A stretch of 48,034 nt of DNA from Candidatus Caldisaccharidevorator malaysiensis (GCA_025057575.1 JANXBO010000021.1:1-48034), one strand, 5' to 3'. Counted from the first letter of the stretch, positions 25,474 to 34,308 are shown. Translations and numbers: made by a program. Notes: generated by a model not told the origin, from the letters alone.

Positions 25474-25532
25474 CCCAACCGCCCATCGGCTTTTGACCAG
25501 CAGATTACCTCTGTTAGTGTAGGTGACCGAAG

Positions 25533-26342
25533 ATGCTCCATACCTATCTGTCTTTGCTCAAAGGAATTCACTATATCGTTCCCCTTCCTTCGCCCGATGT
25601 CCGAGAGCATGCCAAGAGGTGGCTTGCTCGGTCATTTGCGCCGTCTCAGATTGGGTTTTTGCCCAATAGTGGGGACTGTGACCCTTCCTTCCGCTCTTTA
25701 GGCTTTGTTTTGAACTATCCCCACGGCAGCACGGCTCGGGTCTTTACGGAACTTTCTCCAGATGTGCCGTCGGAAATCCGAGACAGCCTGGTCCTTTCTT
25801 CCTGCTACTTAGCGCCCCTGATCCTCATCGGTGATGCTCTTTGGCAACGGTTTGCCCCCTACGCTTTTTGGACGGGACGATCCCATCGCCTTCTTGACGA
25901 GAAGGACCTGCTCAGGGCACTCCAGCAGGCATCGGAGGTCTCTGCTCGTCTGTTTCTTTACAGTGAAGAAGTCTTTTATGCGATCCGTGATTATCTCAAC
26001 GGGGAAATGAATAAGGACGCCTTGCAGATTCTGCTGCACAAGAGGCGCATTCAGATCAACCAGGAAGCCGAAAAACTGTTCGCCGACTGGTCTCTCTCGT
26101 CGGCGGGTCCCACTCTCTTTTTCCTTGCTGATCCCCTCTCGTTAATCGGTCACTGGCTCACCGCTATGAAAAGGGAACTCATCGCTCAACTGCCTTGGGA
26201 TGACTTTGCCAGTGCTGGAATGGGCATTGCCGTCGGTGTCATTTTGCTCCCGGAAGTCCTTCGGCGGGTGAACAAACCTCAGGAAACCCATCGGGGTCCC
26301 GTCACAGCCAGAAGACCCTTTCGCCCGGGAACCCGGTCATAG
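25533..26342 (+). CDS. Hypothetical protein (269 aa)
   Basis: Not recognised. The N-terminus LLKGIHYIVPLPSPDVREHAK suggests a soluble helical start. A middle region (LVLSSCYLAPLILIGDALWQ, LLDEKDLLRALQQASEVSAR) is helical, and residues ~190-240 hold moderately hydrophobic stretches (TLFFLADPLSLIGHWL, GMGIAVGVILLPEVLR) that could associate with membrane. The last 25 residues are basic and Arg/Pro-rich. GTAGGTGA stands 6 bases before ATG 25533. It lies after the TlpA-like gene, possibly in one transcript, and overlaps the convergent lysA stop by 6 bases. Confidence 0.65.
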   Translation: MLHTYLSLLKGIHYIVPLPSPDVREHAKRWLARSFAPSQIGFLPNSGDCDPSFRSLGFVLNYPHGSTARVFTELSPDVPSEIRDSLVLSSCYLAPLILIGDALWQRFAPYAFWTGRSHRLLDEKDLLRALQQASEVSARLFLYSEEVFYAIRDYLNGEMNKDALQILLHKRRIQINQEAEKLFADWSLSSAGPTLFFLADPLSLIGHWLTAMKRELIAQLPWDDFASAGMGIAVGVILLPEVLRRVNKPQETHRGPVTARRPFRPGTRS

Positions 26343-27692
26343 GGAGGCGAGACGGTCAGCGACTTCCTTCCAGTCGGGCTCAAGGATTTCGGTCTTCAGT
26401 AGATCATCGTAAGTCTCCCGTCGGCAGGCAACTAACGCCTTCCCTTCTTTAACGAAGACCACAGCCGGTCTTAAAAATCGGTTGTAATTGCTGGCCATAG
26501 AGTGGTGGTAGGCGCCCGTTGTCAGGACCGCCAGTAAATCCCCAGGCTTTGGTCGGGGCAGACGAACATCCCGAATTAAGGTATCGCTTTCGCAGTGCTT
26601 GCCCGATACCGTCACCACACAATCGGGGGCATCACAAGCTCTATTGGCGAGAACGGCGGAATACCGTGCGTCGTAAAGGGCAGGTCGGGGATTGTCGCTC
26701 ATTCCCCCATCAACGGAAACATAAGTGCGAACGGCAGGGACCTCCTTGACCACTCCGACGGTGTAAAGGGTTGTGCCCGCTTCTCCCACGATGGACCTGC
26801 CGGGCTCTATCAGTAGAGACGGAAGGGTCAGTCCTAACCGCCGACAGTTGGTGATCACTGCCCGGCAAAGGCTCTCAACAAATTCTTCAACGGCGGGCGG
26901 ATCGTCTTCGGAGACATACCGCACACCCAGTCCGCCGCCCAGATTGAGTTCCTTCAACTCAAATCCGAAAGCCCCCTTCGCTTCCGCCGCCAGCCCCATC
27001 ATTACTTCTGCCGCTACTTCAAAAGGTTCCTTCTCAAAAACCTGCGAACCGATATGGCAGTGGAGCCCCATTAACAAAAGATGGTTTTTGCCAAGAGCCT
27101 TCTTAATCGCTCGCAGCGCCAACCCTTCCTCCAAAGGGATGCCGAACTTACTGTCAATCTGACCGGTCCGATTAAACTGATGGGTGTGGGCTTCCACTCC
27201 AGGTGTGATCCTTAAAAGGATTCTGGCTTCCCCGCCCCACTGCCCAGCCAGTTGGTCTAATCGGTCTAATTCCTCTTCACTATCCACCACGATCCGACCG
27301 ACCCGATGCCTCAGGGCAAGGACTATCTCCTCGTCCGTTTTGTAGTTGCCGTGGAAAAGGATTTGGTCTGCGGGAAAACCCGCTTTAAGGGCGGTGAACA
27401 ATTCTCCACCCGATGCCACATCCAACCATAAGCCCTCTTCTCGGATCAGCCGCACCATATAAAGGACCAAAAAAGCTTTTGCCGCGTAGGCAACTTGGAA
27501 AGAGCCAGGATAATGCTTCTTAAAGGCGGCAATATATCGCCGGCAGTTCGCTCGTATCAATTCCTCGTCCATTACATAGAGGGGTGTGCCAAATTTCTTC
27601 GCCAAGAGAACACAGTCACAGCCCCCAATTTCTAAGTGTCCCCTCTCGTTGACGCGCATCGTTCCCCTTCTCAGTAAATCGTTCACTATCAT
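26337..27692 (-). CDS. lysA: Diaminopimelate decarboxylase (452 aa)
   Basis: PLP fold-type III decarboxylase that makes lysine from meso-diaminopimelate. QVAYAAKAFLVL holds the PLP-binding Lys72, and GLHCHIGSQV, LNLGGGLGVRY (phosphate loop), IEPGRSIVGEAGT and KHCESDTL with the substrate-side Cys are all family signatures. Start is placed at ATG 27692; a later ATG at residue 12 is also preceded by AAGGGGAACG, and the frame upstream of 27692 reads through without family sequence. There is no dap gene nearby. The 3' end overlaps the convergent unknown gene by 6 bases. Confidence 0.95.
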   Translation of the reverse strand: MIVNDLLRRGTMRVNERGHLEIGGCDCVLLAKKFGTPLYVMDEELIRANCRRYIAAFKKHYPGSFQVAYAAKAFLVLYMVRLIREEGLWLDVASGGELFTALKAGFPADQILFHGNYKTDEEIVLALRHRVGRIVVDSEEELDRLDQLAGQWGGEARILLRITPGVEAHTHQFNRTGQIDSKFGIPLEEGLALRAIKKALGKNHLLLMGLHCHIGSQVFEKEPFEVAAEVMMGLAAEAKGAFGFELKELNLGGGLGVRYVSEDDPPAVEEFVESLCRAVITNCRRLGLTLPSLLIEPGRSIVGEAGTTLYTVGVVKEVPAVRTYVSVDGGMSDNPRPALYDARYSAVLANRACDAPDCVVTVSGKHCESDTLIRDVRLPRPKPGDLLAVLTTGAYHHSMASNYNRFLRPAVVFVKEGKALVACRRETYDDLLKTEILEPDWKEVADRLASL

Positions 27693-27722
27693 CCCGCCTC
27701 TCTTTTTCGTATGGATATGTCC

Positions 27723-27728
27723 ATTATG
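27723..27728 (-). promoter_or_regulatory. Candidate -10 element for lysA
   Basis: Minus-strand CATAAT in the context GCCATAATGG, 30 bases before the lysA start. The same G/C-C-(A/T)A-C/T-AAT-like element recurs before pilB, pdxS, gcvT and the KdsB fusion. No good -35 hexamer is visible at the usual spacing, so confidence is low. Confidence 0.25.
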
Positions 27729-27793
27729 GCAAGGACCGTTAAAGCCTTCTTTTTTGTCTAGCCGTGCCGTTTCACTAACAGCGAACTTCCTTG

Positions 27794-28114
27794 TCACATT
27801 TTCTCTTGTTCCAGAGTCTTTGCTGGACCTATTAGAAAAATGTCCAAACCGATCTCAAGTTCTCGTCCGAAGTGGTCACAATACTGGGCACTTTCTACCA
27901 GGGGGTTGACGACCGGACGATCCAAGACGATCGCCAAGTCAACGCCACTGAAGCCCGTATGATCTCCCCGAGCCAATGAACCAATCAAATGAATCTTTAA
28001 AACCTCGGGGAAGGTTTCCAAAGCCTTCTTGCTAATTGCGAAAAGTTTGTTGAGGATCTGGTCTCTGTCCAAAGAGATGGCTCTCGCAGAACCGGATGAC
28101 CTGATCCGCCGCAT
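27794..28114 (-). CDS. MNT-type minimal nucleotidyltransferase, partner of HEPN protein (106 aa)
   Basis: Minimal nucleotidyltransferase domain: HLIGSLARGDHTGFSGVDLAIV at 42-63 matches the GSxxRGxxxxxSDxDL signature, and EIGLDIFLI carries a further Asp91. In the HEPN/MNT type VII-like modules the MNT protein is the antitoxin that modifies or neutralises the HEPN RNase. The first Asp of the SDxD motif is replaced by Gly57, so catalysis may be reduced or lost. ATG 28114 gives an 83-base overlap with the HEPN gene; TTG near 28072 is a shorter alternative, neither with a strong ribosome site. Confidence 0.85.
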   Translation of the reverse strand: MRRIRSSGSARAISLDRDQILNKLFAISKKALETFPEVLKIHLIGSLARGDHTGFSGVDLAIVLDRPVVNPLVESAQYCDHFGRELEIGLDIFLIGPAKTLEQEKM

Positions 28115-28454
28115 CTTGAGCCTCCTTGGCGGTTTGCTGTGTGAAAAAATCTGCCGGCTTACCGGAAGGGAAACTGTTGGGATGACGAGTCGGAATGTAA
28201 AAACGGTCCAAAATCCGTGCGCTCTCCAATACCTCTGGTGGGCTTTCTATGTCCTGGCTCATCAGTCGCAGCAGATCCGTAATGGAATGCCCCCAAAGGA
28301 CGGCACCCCGAAATAGACCCAGCCCTTTGACGATCTTTTCCGCTGACTGGTGAAAGGCAAAACAAGCCCACTCGTAAAAACCCGCCTCTATATCCTTAAG
28401 AGCCCTTTGGTAATCCCTCTTGCCTTGGTCATACCAGTCCTTCCAGCGATTCAT
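28032..28454 (-). CDS. HEPN-domain protein (140 aa)
   Basis: All-helical protein with the HEPN pattern: ARDY-like KRDYQRALKDIEAGFYEWA, then CFAFHQSAEKIVKGL (typical Q-x-A-E-K-x-x-K) and GHSITDLLRLM. The segment YIPTRHPNSFPSG corresponds to the family's TRYP region. The RNase-type Rx4-6H motif is not clearly present: R90 is followed by H91 but no His four to six residues on. It is upstream of, and overlaps, the MNT gene, the usual order for this two-gene system. Possible roles are a toxin-antitoxin pair or substrate recruitment to the nucleotidyltransferase. Confidence 0.85.
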   Translation of the reverse strand: MNRWKDWYDQGKRDYQRALKDIEAGFYEWACFAFHQSAEKIVKGLGLFRGAVLWGHSITDLLRLMSQDIESPPEVLESARILDRFYIPTRHPNSFPSGKPADFFTQQTAKEAQDAADQVIRFCESHLFGQRPDPQQTFRN

Positions 28455-28515
28455 CGTCTATTTTCCCTTTTGAACGGTATGGGGTTCTTTTTGAAACCAT
28501 CGCCCTAAAACTGCC

Positions 28516-28521
28516 TACAAT
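28516..28521 (+). promoter_or_regulatory. Candidate -10 element implying a near-leaderless gcvT transcript
   Basis: TACAAT at 28516-28521 ends only 10 bases before the gcvT ATG at 28532, leaving room for a leader of at most a few bases. No Shine-Dalgarno sequence stands before that ATG, which agrees with leaderless translation. TTGAAA lies 19 bases upstream as a possible -35, slightly beyond the optimal distance. Confidence 0.35.
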
Positions 28522-28531
28522 TTGGCACAGT

Positions 28532-29632
28532 ATGGAAGGAAAACCCAAAAGAACGCCGCTTTATGAAAGGCATCAGCGGGCGGGTGCCCGAATGGTCACT
28601 TTTGGCGGATACGAGATGCCCGTTCACTATGGAAGCATCATCAACGAGGTCTTAGCGGTCCGGCGAGGAGTAGGGATTTTTGATGTTAGCCATATGGGGC
28701 GCCTTTTCTTCTCTGGCTCGTCCGCCCAAAAGGACCTGGACCGACTCGTGACGCTGAACATCTCCACCCTTTCGTTCGGTCAGGTTCGCTACGGTTTCCT
28801 TTGCCGAGACGATGGGGGAATTTTAGATGACCTAACTGCCTTCCGGCTAAATGAGGACCAGTTCCTTCTCGTCGTCAATGCTGCGACCCGGGAAAAAGAT
28901 GTCCAGCATCTCGTTACTTATCTGAGCCCCCAAACGCACCTTCACGATCAGACAGAAGAGACCTTTATGATCGCCGTGCAGGGACCGGACTCGTTGCCCC
29001 TCGTGGACGACCTGACCCACGATGCCACAAAACCCAGTCGGCTCCGAAGGTTTCAGGGGGGTCTCTTCAGCATCGCAGGTGTCTCTGTCTGGGTCACTCG
29101 GACGGGATACACAGGGGAGGACGGAGTGGAAATTGTTGGACCGAAGGAAGGCGCTCAGTGCATCTGGGACCAGTTTCTTTCTGCGGGAGCCGTCCCTTGT
29201 GGACTGGGGGCTCGGGACATCTTGCGTTTGGAAGCGGGTTTTTGTCTTTACGGTCAAGATCTGACCGAGGAGATCACACCCCTTGAAGCAGACCTAATGC
29301 GCTTTGTGGATTTAGCAAAAGATTTCATCGGCAAAGAATCTCTCGTCCGAAGGATGGAACAGGGTCCAAAAATAAAAAGGGTGGGACTGCGTCTTTCTTC
29401 CCGATCCGCACCCCGCCCCCATAGTCCGGTGACTGATGGTCACAATCAGATCGGTTTCGTCACTAGCGGCTCCTTTTCGCCTCATCTGAATAGTTCCATC
29501 GGGATGGCGTATTTGCAAGCAGAGAAAAGCCACACGGGTCAAGATGTGTGGGTGCTGATCAGGGATCAGCCCGTTGCTGCCCAAGTTGTTGCGATGCCCT
29601 TCCTTCCCCTGCCATCTCGAAAAAGCTCTTAA
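28532..29632 (+). CDS. gcvT: Glycine cleavage system aminomethyltransferase T protein (366 aa)
   Basis: T protein transfers the methylene unit from aminomethyl-H-protein to tetrahydrofolate. The start TPLYERHQRAGARMVTFGGY and VFDVSHMG-like GIFDVSHMGRLFFSG are diagnostic, as are RYGFLCRDDGGILDDL, GYTGEDGVEI and CGLGARDILRLEAG. The C-terminal barrel (GFVTSGSFSP, SIGMAYL) is present. Length is normal. No gcvH or gcvP is near. ATG 28532 has no ribosome site and a -10 element very close upstream. The stop overlaps the convergent KdsB-fusion stop in TTAA. Confidence 0.95.
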   Translation: MEGKPKRTPLYERHQRAGARMVTFGGYEMPVHYGSIINEVLAVRRGVGIFDVSHMGRLFFSGSSAQKDLDRLVTLNISTLSFGQVRYGFLCRDDGGILDDLTAFRLNEDQFLLVVNAATREKDVQHLVTYLSPQTHLHDQTEETFMIAVQGPDSLPLVDDLTHDATKPSRLRRFQGGLFSIAGVSVWVTRTGYTGEDGVEIVGPKEGAQCIWDQFLSAGAVPCGLGARDILRLEAGFCLYGQDLTEEITPLEADLMRFVDLAKDFIGKESLVRRMEQGPKIKRVGLRLSSRSAPRPHSPVTDGHNQIGFVTSGSFSPHLNSSIGMAYLQAEKSHTGQDVWVLIRDQPVAAQVVAMPFLPLPSRKSS

Positions 29633-30900
29633 AAGTCTTGAAAAGGTTCCATTTGCTGGAGCCGTGCCAGATCGTCGGGAGTGTCCACTCCGATGCTCCG
29701 ATAGGGGGTCACCACCACCCGAATCGCAACGCCTTTCTCCAGGGCTCTTAACTGCTCTAAATTTTCGGCTTTCTCCAGCGGTGTCGGAGACCATTGTGCT
29801 AAACGCAGTAAAAAGTCCCGAGAATAAGCGTAAAGACCAATATGCCGGAGAGGTCTTAGAGGGGGTGTTTCGGGCAAAGGAGATCGCTGACCCGGTCCGT
29901 CCACTCGGTAGTAGGGGAGGGGAGATCGGGAGAAGTAAAGGGCGAGCCCCTTCTGATTGACAACGACCTTAACGACATTGGGATTCTGGTATTCTTCTTC
30001 ATCAACAATCGGAGTGGCTAAAGTCGCCATTTCCAAGTCAGGATCCTCCAACAAAGGTAGAACGGCAGCATCAATCGCTTGAGGACTAATCAACGGTTCA
30101 TCACCCTGGATGTTAACAATCACATCTGACTCCAGATCCTTTGCCACCTCGGCGACGCGGTCTGTTCCTGACCGGTGGGACGGCGACGTCATTTTTGCTT
30201 TCCCGCCAAAAGATTCAACCGTCTTGAACACCCTCTCATCATCGGTGGCAACAACGACGTCGGTGAGGGACTGTGCCTTGCGGGCTCTTTCGTATACGTG
30301 CTGGACGATCGGCTTTCCCCAAAGGTTGGCTAAAACTTTGCCCTCAAAGCGAACCGATCGGAATCGGGCGGGAATAACCCCGACGGCAGTGCGGCGCTGG
30401 GTGGGTGATAGACCAGAACGAATCCGTTCGGCAATCGCCGTCGTGGAGCGACCCTCTTTCTGGGGTAAAATGACGACCCGACCCCCGTAGGAACGGACCA
30501 GAGGCGCCTCGGGTAGGTCCTCTTCCCGATAGTCGCCGCCTTTCGTGTGGATGTCCGGTCTCAGTCGCTCTATCAAATGATCGGGAGTCGCTTCAGAAAA
30601 AATCACCACATAATCAACAAAAGAAAAGGAAGCCAAGATCAAGGCTCGGTCTTCCTCTGGCAAAAAGGGGCGACCACCTCCCTTGATCTTACGAACGGAT
30701 TTATCTGAGTTCAGCCCAACGATTAGGACATCCCCCAGTTTTCTTGCTTCCGCCAGATAGGATGCGTGACCCCCGTGAATCAGATCAAAACATCCGTTAG
30801 TAAAGACGATAACCCTTCCTCGTTTCCGAAGTTGTGCAACGATCTGACTGATCTCTTCCAGCGTTTTTATTTTCTGCCTAGGTTCAAAAGACTGGGTCAT
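29629..30900 (-). CDS. kdsB: RfaE/HldE-type nucleotidyltransferase fused to CMP-KDO synthetase (423 aa)
   Basis: Two enzymes in one chain. Residues ~1-160 are a cytidylyltransferase-fold adenylyltransferase: RVIVFTNGCFDLIHGGHASYL with HxGH at 42-45, VGLNSDKSVRKIKGGGRP and TKGGDYREEDLPE, matching RfaE domain II (ADP-heptose synthesis). From ~172, GVIPARFRSVRFEGKVLANL, IVNIQGDEPLI and HIGLYAYSRDFLL identify KdsB, which makes CMP-KDO. Both products feed LPS inner-core assembly. The linker is about ten residues. No sugar-kinase half of HldE is attached. ATG 30900 follows AGAGGGGAAAGAG. Separate genes are the usual arrangement, so this looks like a fusion. Confidence 0.93.
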   Translation of the reverse strand: MTQSFEPRQKIKTLEEISQIVAQLRKRGRVIVFTNGCFDLIHGGHASYLAEARKLGDVLIVGLNSDKSVRKIKGGGRPFLPEEDRALILASFSFVDYVVIFSEATPDHLIERLRPDIHTKGGDYREEDLPEAPLVRSYGGRVVILPQKEGRSTTAIAERIRSGLSPTQRRTAVGVIPARFRSVRFEGKVLANLWGKPIVQHVYERARKAQSLTDVVVATDDERVFKTVESFGGKAKMTSPSHRSGTDRVAEVAKDLESDVIVNIQGDEPLISPQAIDAAVLPLLEDPDLEMATLATPIVDEEEYQNPNVVKVVVNQKGLALYFSRSPLPYYRVDGPGQRSPLPETPPLRPLRHIGLYAYSRDFLLRLAQWSPTPLEKAENLEQLRALEKGVAIRVVVTPYRSIGVDTPDDLARLQQMEPFQDF

Positions 30901-30921
30901 CTCTTTCCCCTCTCCCGTCCC

Positions 30922-30927
30922 ATTGTA
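30922..30927 (-). promoter_or_regulatory. Candidate -10 element for the KdsB fusion gene
   Basis: Minus-strand TACAAT, in context GGCTACAATGG, about 22 bases before the start codon and just ahead of the ribosome site. A poor -35 (TACTGA) lies 17 bases upstream. The rest of the 170-base gap (30901-31070) shows no other clear element; GCAGCGCTGC followed by TTTT near 31004 is too short for a convincing terminator. Confidence 0.3.
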
Positions 30928-31070
30928 GCCTTTGTTGCCCCAGTTCAGTATTCGGCGCCGGTAGGATAGGAGTTGGCGGCAAAAAGAATTGCGAGATCCT
31001 GATGCAGCGCTGCTTTTGGCTAAGACTGCAAACGAAGGCGACAGGCGGTTAGAGAATGAACTAAGGTTGA

Positions 31071-34000
31071 TTAAACCACGCCTGCTGATGGCTCGTTTCC
31101 CCTCCGTCGCTCCTCCAGCCAGCGATAAAAGACAGGCAACACCAGCAAAGTCAAGACGGTGGAAGTGACGACCCCGCCGATCACGACAGTGGCTAAAGGT
31201 CGCTGAACTTCCGCTCCCGTTCCGGTAGACAGAGCCATCGGCAGAAAACCAATGGAAGCCACACTTGCCGTCATCAAAACGGGACGCAATCGGGTCTTGG
31301 CTCCCTCAATGATGGCGTCCGTCAACGGCTTCCCCTGCTGTCTGAGTTGATTGATGAAGGTAACCATCACAACGCCGTTAAGGACCGCCACACCCGAGAC
31401 GGCGATGAAACCGATACCGGCACTCATACTAAAGGGCATCCCACGAATGAGCAACGACAAAAGACCGCCCGTGATGGCAAAGGGGATGCCGACAAAAACG
31501 ACGACGGCGTGGCGCATTGTTCCAAAAGTCATAAACAAGAGCAGAAAGACAATGGCAAAGGTGATGGGGACAGCGACCATCAGTCGCTTCCGACCGCTTT
31601 CCAGGTGCTCAAACATTCCCGACCAGGTCATCGTGGTCCCCGTCGGCAGGCGCATTTCTCTTTCTATAAGGACCTTTGCCTCATCCACAAAGGAACCGAT
31701 GTCCCGCCCTCTAACATTGACCTCCACAGTGATGCGACGGCGCCCATTCTCCCGACTGATTTGAGCAGGTCCGTGGATAATCGTGATTGCCGCCAAATGA
31801 CTTAGGGGCAACCGCTCGCCAGTGGGAGCAATCACTGTCAAGTTCCCGATCTGCTCACTATCACGACGGTATTCTGGCATTAGGCGGACGACAAGGTCAA
31901 ACCACTTTTCCCCTTCAATCACACGACCGACCGTTGTTCCCGCGATCGCCGTCTGAATCAGTTCTTGCACATCGGAGACATTGAGACCATAGCGGGCAAT
32001 TGTGTCTCGGTCAATGCGTATGTTGAGTGTTGGCAAACCTGTTACTTGCTCTACGCGGACATCGGCGGCGCCCTTAACCTTAGACACAATACCGGCGGCT
32101 TGTTCGGCAAGACGCTTCAGGGTTCCCACATCATCGCCGAAAATCTTAATGACGACATCGGAACGGGACCCAATGCCTTCAATTAACTCCATCATCCGAA
32201 ACTTGATCGGCTGGGACCAGGAAAAGACGATGCCAGGAAGTTTATTTAACGCCGCTGCCATTCTGTCCACCAGGGCTTCACGAGTTTTTGCTGTCTTCCA
32301 TTCTGATCGGGGCTTGAGGATAATAATATGGTCTGCCATCTCTGTCCCCATCGGGTCGGTGGCGATTTCGGGGCGACCGATCCGGCTGACGACCGTTTCT
32401 ACTTCAGGAAAGCGTTTCAAAATTCGTTCAATGTGGAGGGACTGACGGATCGTCTCATTCAGAGAGGCACTGGGTAAACGAACACTGTGAACTACCAGCG
32501 CGCCCTCGTCCAACTCCGGCAAAAACTCCGCACCCAAAAAGGGGAATATCGTTAGGCAACCAACGACGAATGCACCCGCCAAACCGAAAGTAACCCCTGG
32601 ACGCTCCAGTGCTTTTCGCAGGACAGGTTCGTAGCCTTTTTTGATCCATTCTACCAAGGGGTTTTCTTCGTCAGTTAGAACAGCAGATTGATCATTCGTT
32701 GCTCTTTTTCTCCACAGAAAACTCAAGAGGGACGGACGATGAACCTCTGGTTCCCGTAAAAACAAGGCGCAAAGAGCGGGAACGACGGTAAGACTTAAAA
32801 CCAAGGCTCCTGTTAATGCTAAAATTACGGTCATCGCCATCGGTTTGAACATCTTACCTTCTATGCCCGCCAAGGTCAGAATAGGGATGTAAGCGCTCAT
32901 AATGATCAGTTCGCCGAACTGGCTGGCTTTGCGGACCTCAATGGAAGCATCGTAAATAATCCTATGCCGTTCAGCGTCAGTCAATCTTCTTCCCAAACGG
33001 CGCCTGGCCTCCGCTAATCTTCGGACGCAATTTTCAACGATAATGACAGCGGCATCCACGATGAGACCGAAGTCAATAGCACCCAAACTCATCAAACTCG
33101 CAGGAATAGCCAAATAGTTCATTCCGATGACAGCAAACAACATAGACAAAGGAATAACACTGCTGACGATCAACCCTGCCTGCATTTGAAGAAGAAAAAG
33201 AAACAGAAGGACGATAACCAACAGCCCACCTTCCACCAGGTTCTTAACAGCAGTGTGGATGGTCTTGTTAACTAATTCGGCGCGATCATAGTAAGGGTTA
33301 ATGACGACACCTTCTGGCAAAGACTTTTGGATCGTTGGCAAGGTCTCTTTGACCTTTTCCACAACAGTGCGGGAGTTGGCTCCTTTGAGCATCATCACGA
33401 TGCCTGCCACTGACTCCCCTTTTCCGTCCTTGGTGAAAGCCCCCTGCCGGATTTGAGCGCCGTAGCCGATGCGGGCGATGTCTTTCAGGAAAATAGGCTG
33501 ATGATGGTTACTGGTTACCACGATGTTGCCGATGTCAGTCGGTGACTGGACCAAGCCAACGCCCCGCAGAAGGATTTGTTCACCACCCTGAAGTAAGTAC
33601 GCACCACCTACGTTCTGGTTATTGCGGCGGAGTGCTTCAAAAACTTGGGGCAAAGTGATACCGTAACTCAGCAGTCGGGATGGGTCCAGCAAAACCTCGT
33701 ATTGTTTTTCCAGTCCGCCAAAAGTATTGACCTCAATGACACCCTCAATAGGTAGAAGTTGGCGCTTAATTTGCCAGTCCAGGATCGTCCGCAGGTCGGT
33801 TAAAGAATAGTGGTTCTTCCAGCCCTCAGTGGCTTCAACGGTGAACTGAAAGATTTCACCTAATCCGGTAGAAACGGGAGCCATCTGTGGGAGAGCGCCG
33901 TCAGGAAGAAGTTCTTGGGCTTTCAGTAAGCGCTCCAGAACCTGCTGGCGCGCCCAATAAATGTCCGTTTGGTCATCAAAAGTGATCGTCACCTGGGAAA

Positions 34001-34268
34001 GACCGAACTTGGAAAGGGAGCGGATTTCCTCCTTCCGGGGCAGGCTACTGAGCGTCAACTCAATCGGGACTGTCACAAACCTTTCCACTTCCAAAGGAGA
34101 CAAAGCGGGTGTGACGGTGTTGATCTGGACTTGGTTTGTCGTCACGTCGGGGACGGCGTCTATCGGTAACCGAGCAGCAGCGTTGAGACCGAGGGCGACG
34201 AGACCGATTGCTACCATTACGATCAGCCACCGGTTCTGGATGCTCATAGAGAGGATGCGGTCAACCAC
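31071..34268 (-). CDS. CusA/CzcA-family heavy-metal RND efflux pump (1065 aa)
   Basis: Inner-membrane proton-driven RND transporter of the heavy-metal (HME) subfamily. The start LSMSIQNRWLIVMVAIGLVA is TM1. VDAVPDVTTNQVQINT and QVTITFDDQTDIYWARQQV are porter-domain hallmarks. GAIDFGLIVDAAVIIVENCV is the HME proton-relay TM4 region, where Asp and Glu act. Length is normal. Metal specificity (Cu/Ag versus Zn/Co/Cd) cannot be decided by eye. The start is GTG 34268 after AAGGAGGG. It is divergent from the ArsR gene across a palindrome, and its membrane-fusion and outer-membrane partners lie 2.2 kb away beyond the ArsR operon, also on the minus strand. Confidence 0.96.
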   Translation of the reverse strand: MVDRILSMSIQNRWLIVMVAIGLVALGLNAAARLPIDAVPDVTTNQVQINTVTPALSPLEVERFVTVPIELTLSSLPRKEEIRSLSKFGLSQVTITFDDQTDIYWARQQVLERLLKAQELLPDGALPQMAPVSTGLGEIFQFTVEATEGWKNHYSLTDLRTILDWQIKRQLLPIEGVIEVNTFGGLEKQYEVLLDPSRLLSYGITLPQVFEALRRNNQNVGGAYLLQGGEQILLRGVGLVQSPTDIGNIVVTSNHHQPIFLKDIARIGYGAQIRQGAFTKDGKGESVAGIVMMLKGANSRTVVEKVKETLPTIQKSLPEGVVINPYYDRAELVNKTIHTAVKNLVEGGLLVIVLLFLFLLQMQAGLIVSSVIPLSMLFAVIGMNYLAIPASLMSLGAIDFGLIVDAAVIIVENCVRRLAEARRRLGRRLTDAERHRIIYDASIEVRKASQFGELIIMSAYIPILTLAGIEGKMFKPMAMTVILALTGALVLSLTVVPALCALFLREPEVHRPSLLSFLWRKRATNDQSAVLTDEENPLVEWIKKGYEPVLRKALERPGVTFGLAGAFVVGCLTIFPFLGAEFLPELDEGALVVHSVRLPSASLNETIRQSLHIERILKRFPEVETVVSRIGRPEIATDPMGTEMADHIIILKPRSEWKTAKTREALVDRMAAALNKLPGIVFSWSQPIKFRMMELIEGIGSRSDVVIKIFGDDVGTLKRLAEQAAGIVSKVKGAADVRVEQVTGLPTLNIRIDRDTIARYGLNVSDVQELIQTAIAGTTVGRVIEGEKWFDLVVRLMPEYRRDSEQIGNLTVIAPTGERLPLSHLAAITIIHGPAQISRENGRRRITVEVNVRGRDIGSFVDEAKVLIEREMRLPTGTTMTWSGMFEHLESGRKRLMVAVPITFAIVFLLLFMTFGTMRHAVVVFVGIPFAITGGLLSLLIRGMPFSMSAGIGFIAVSGVAVLNGVVMVTFINQLRQQGKPLTDAIIEGAKTRLRPVLMTASVASIGFLPMALSTGTGAEVQRPLATVVIGGVVTSTVLTLLVLPVFYRWLEERRRGNEPSAGVV

Positions 34269-34308
34269 GGAACTCTTCCCTCCTTACTGGCGTTCTAAAA
34301 TGTGATAT

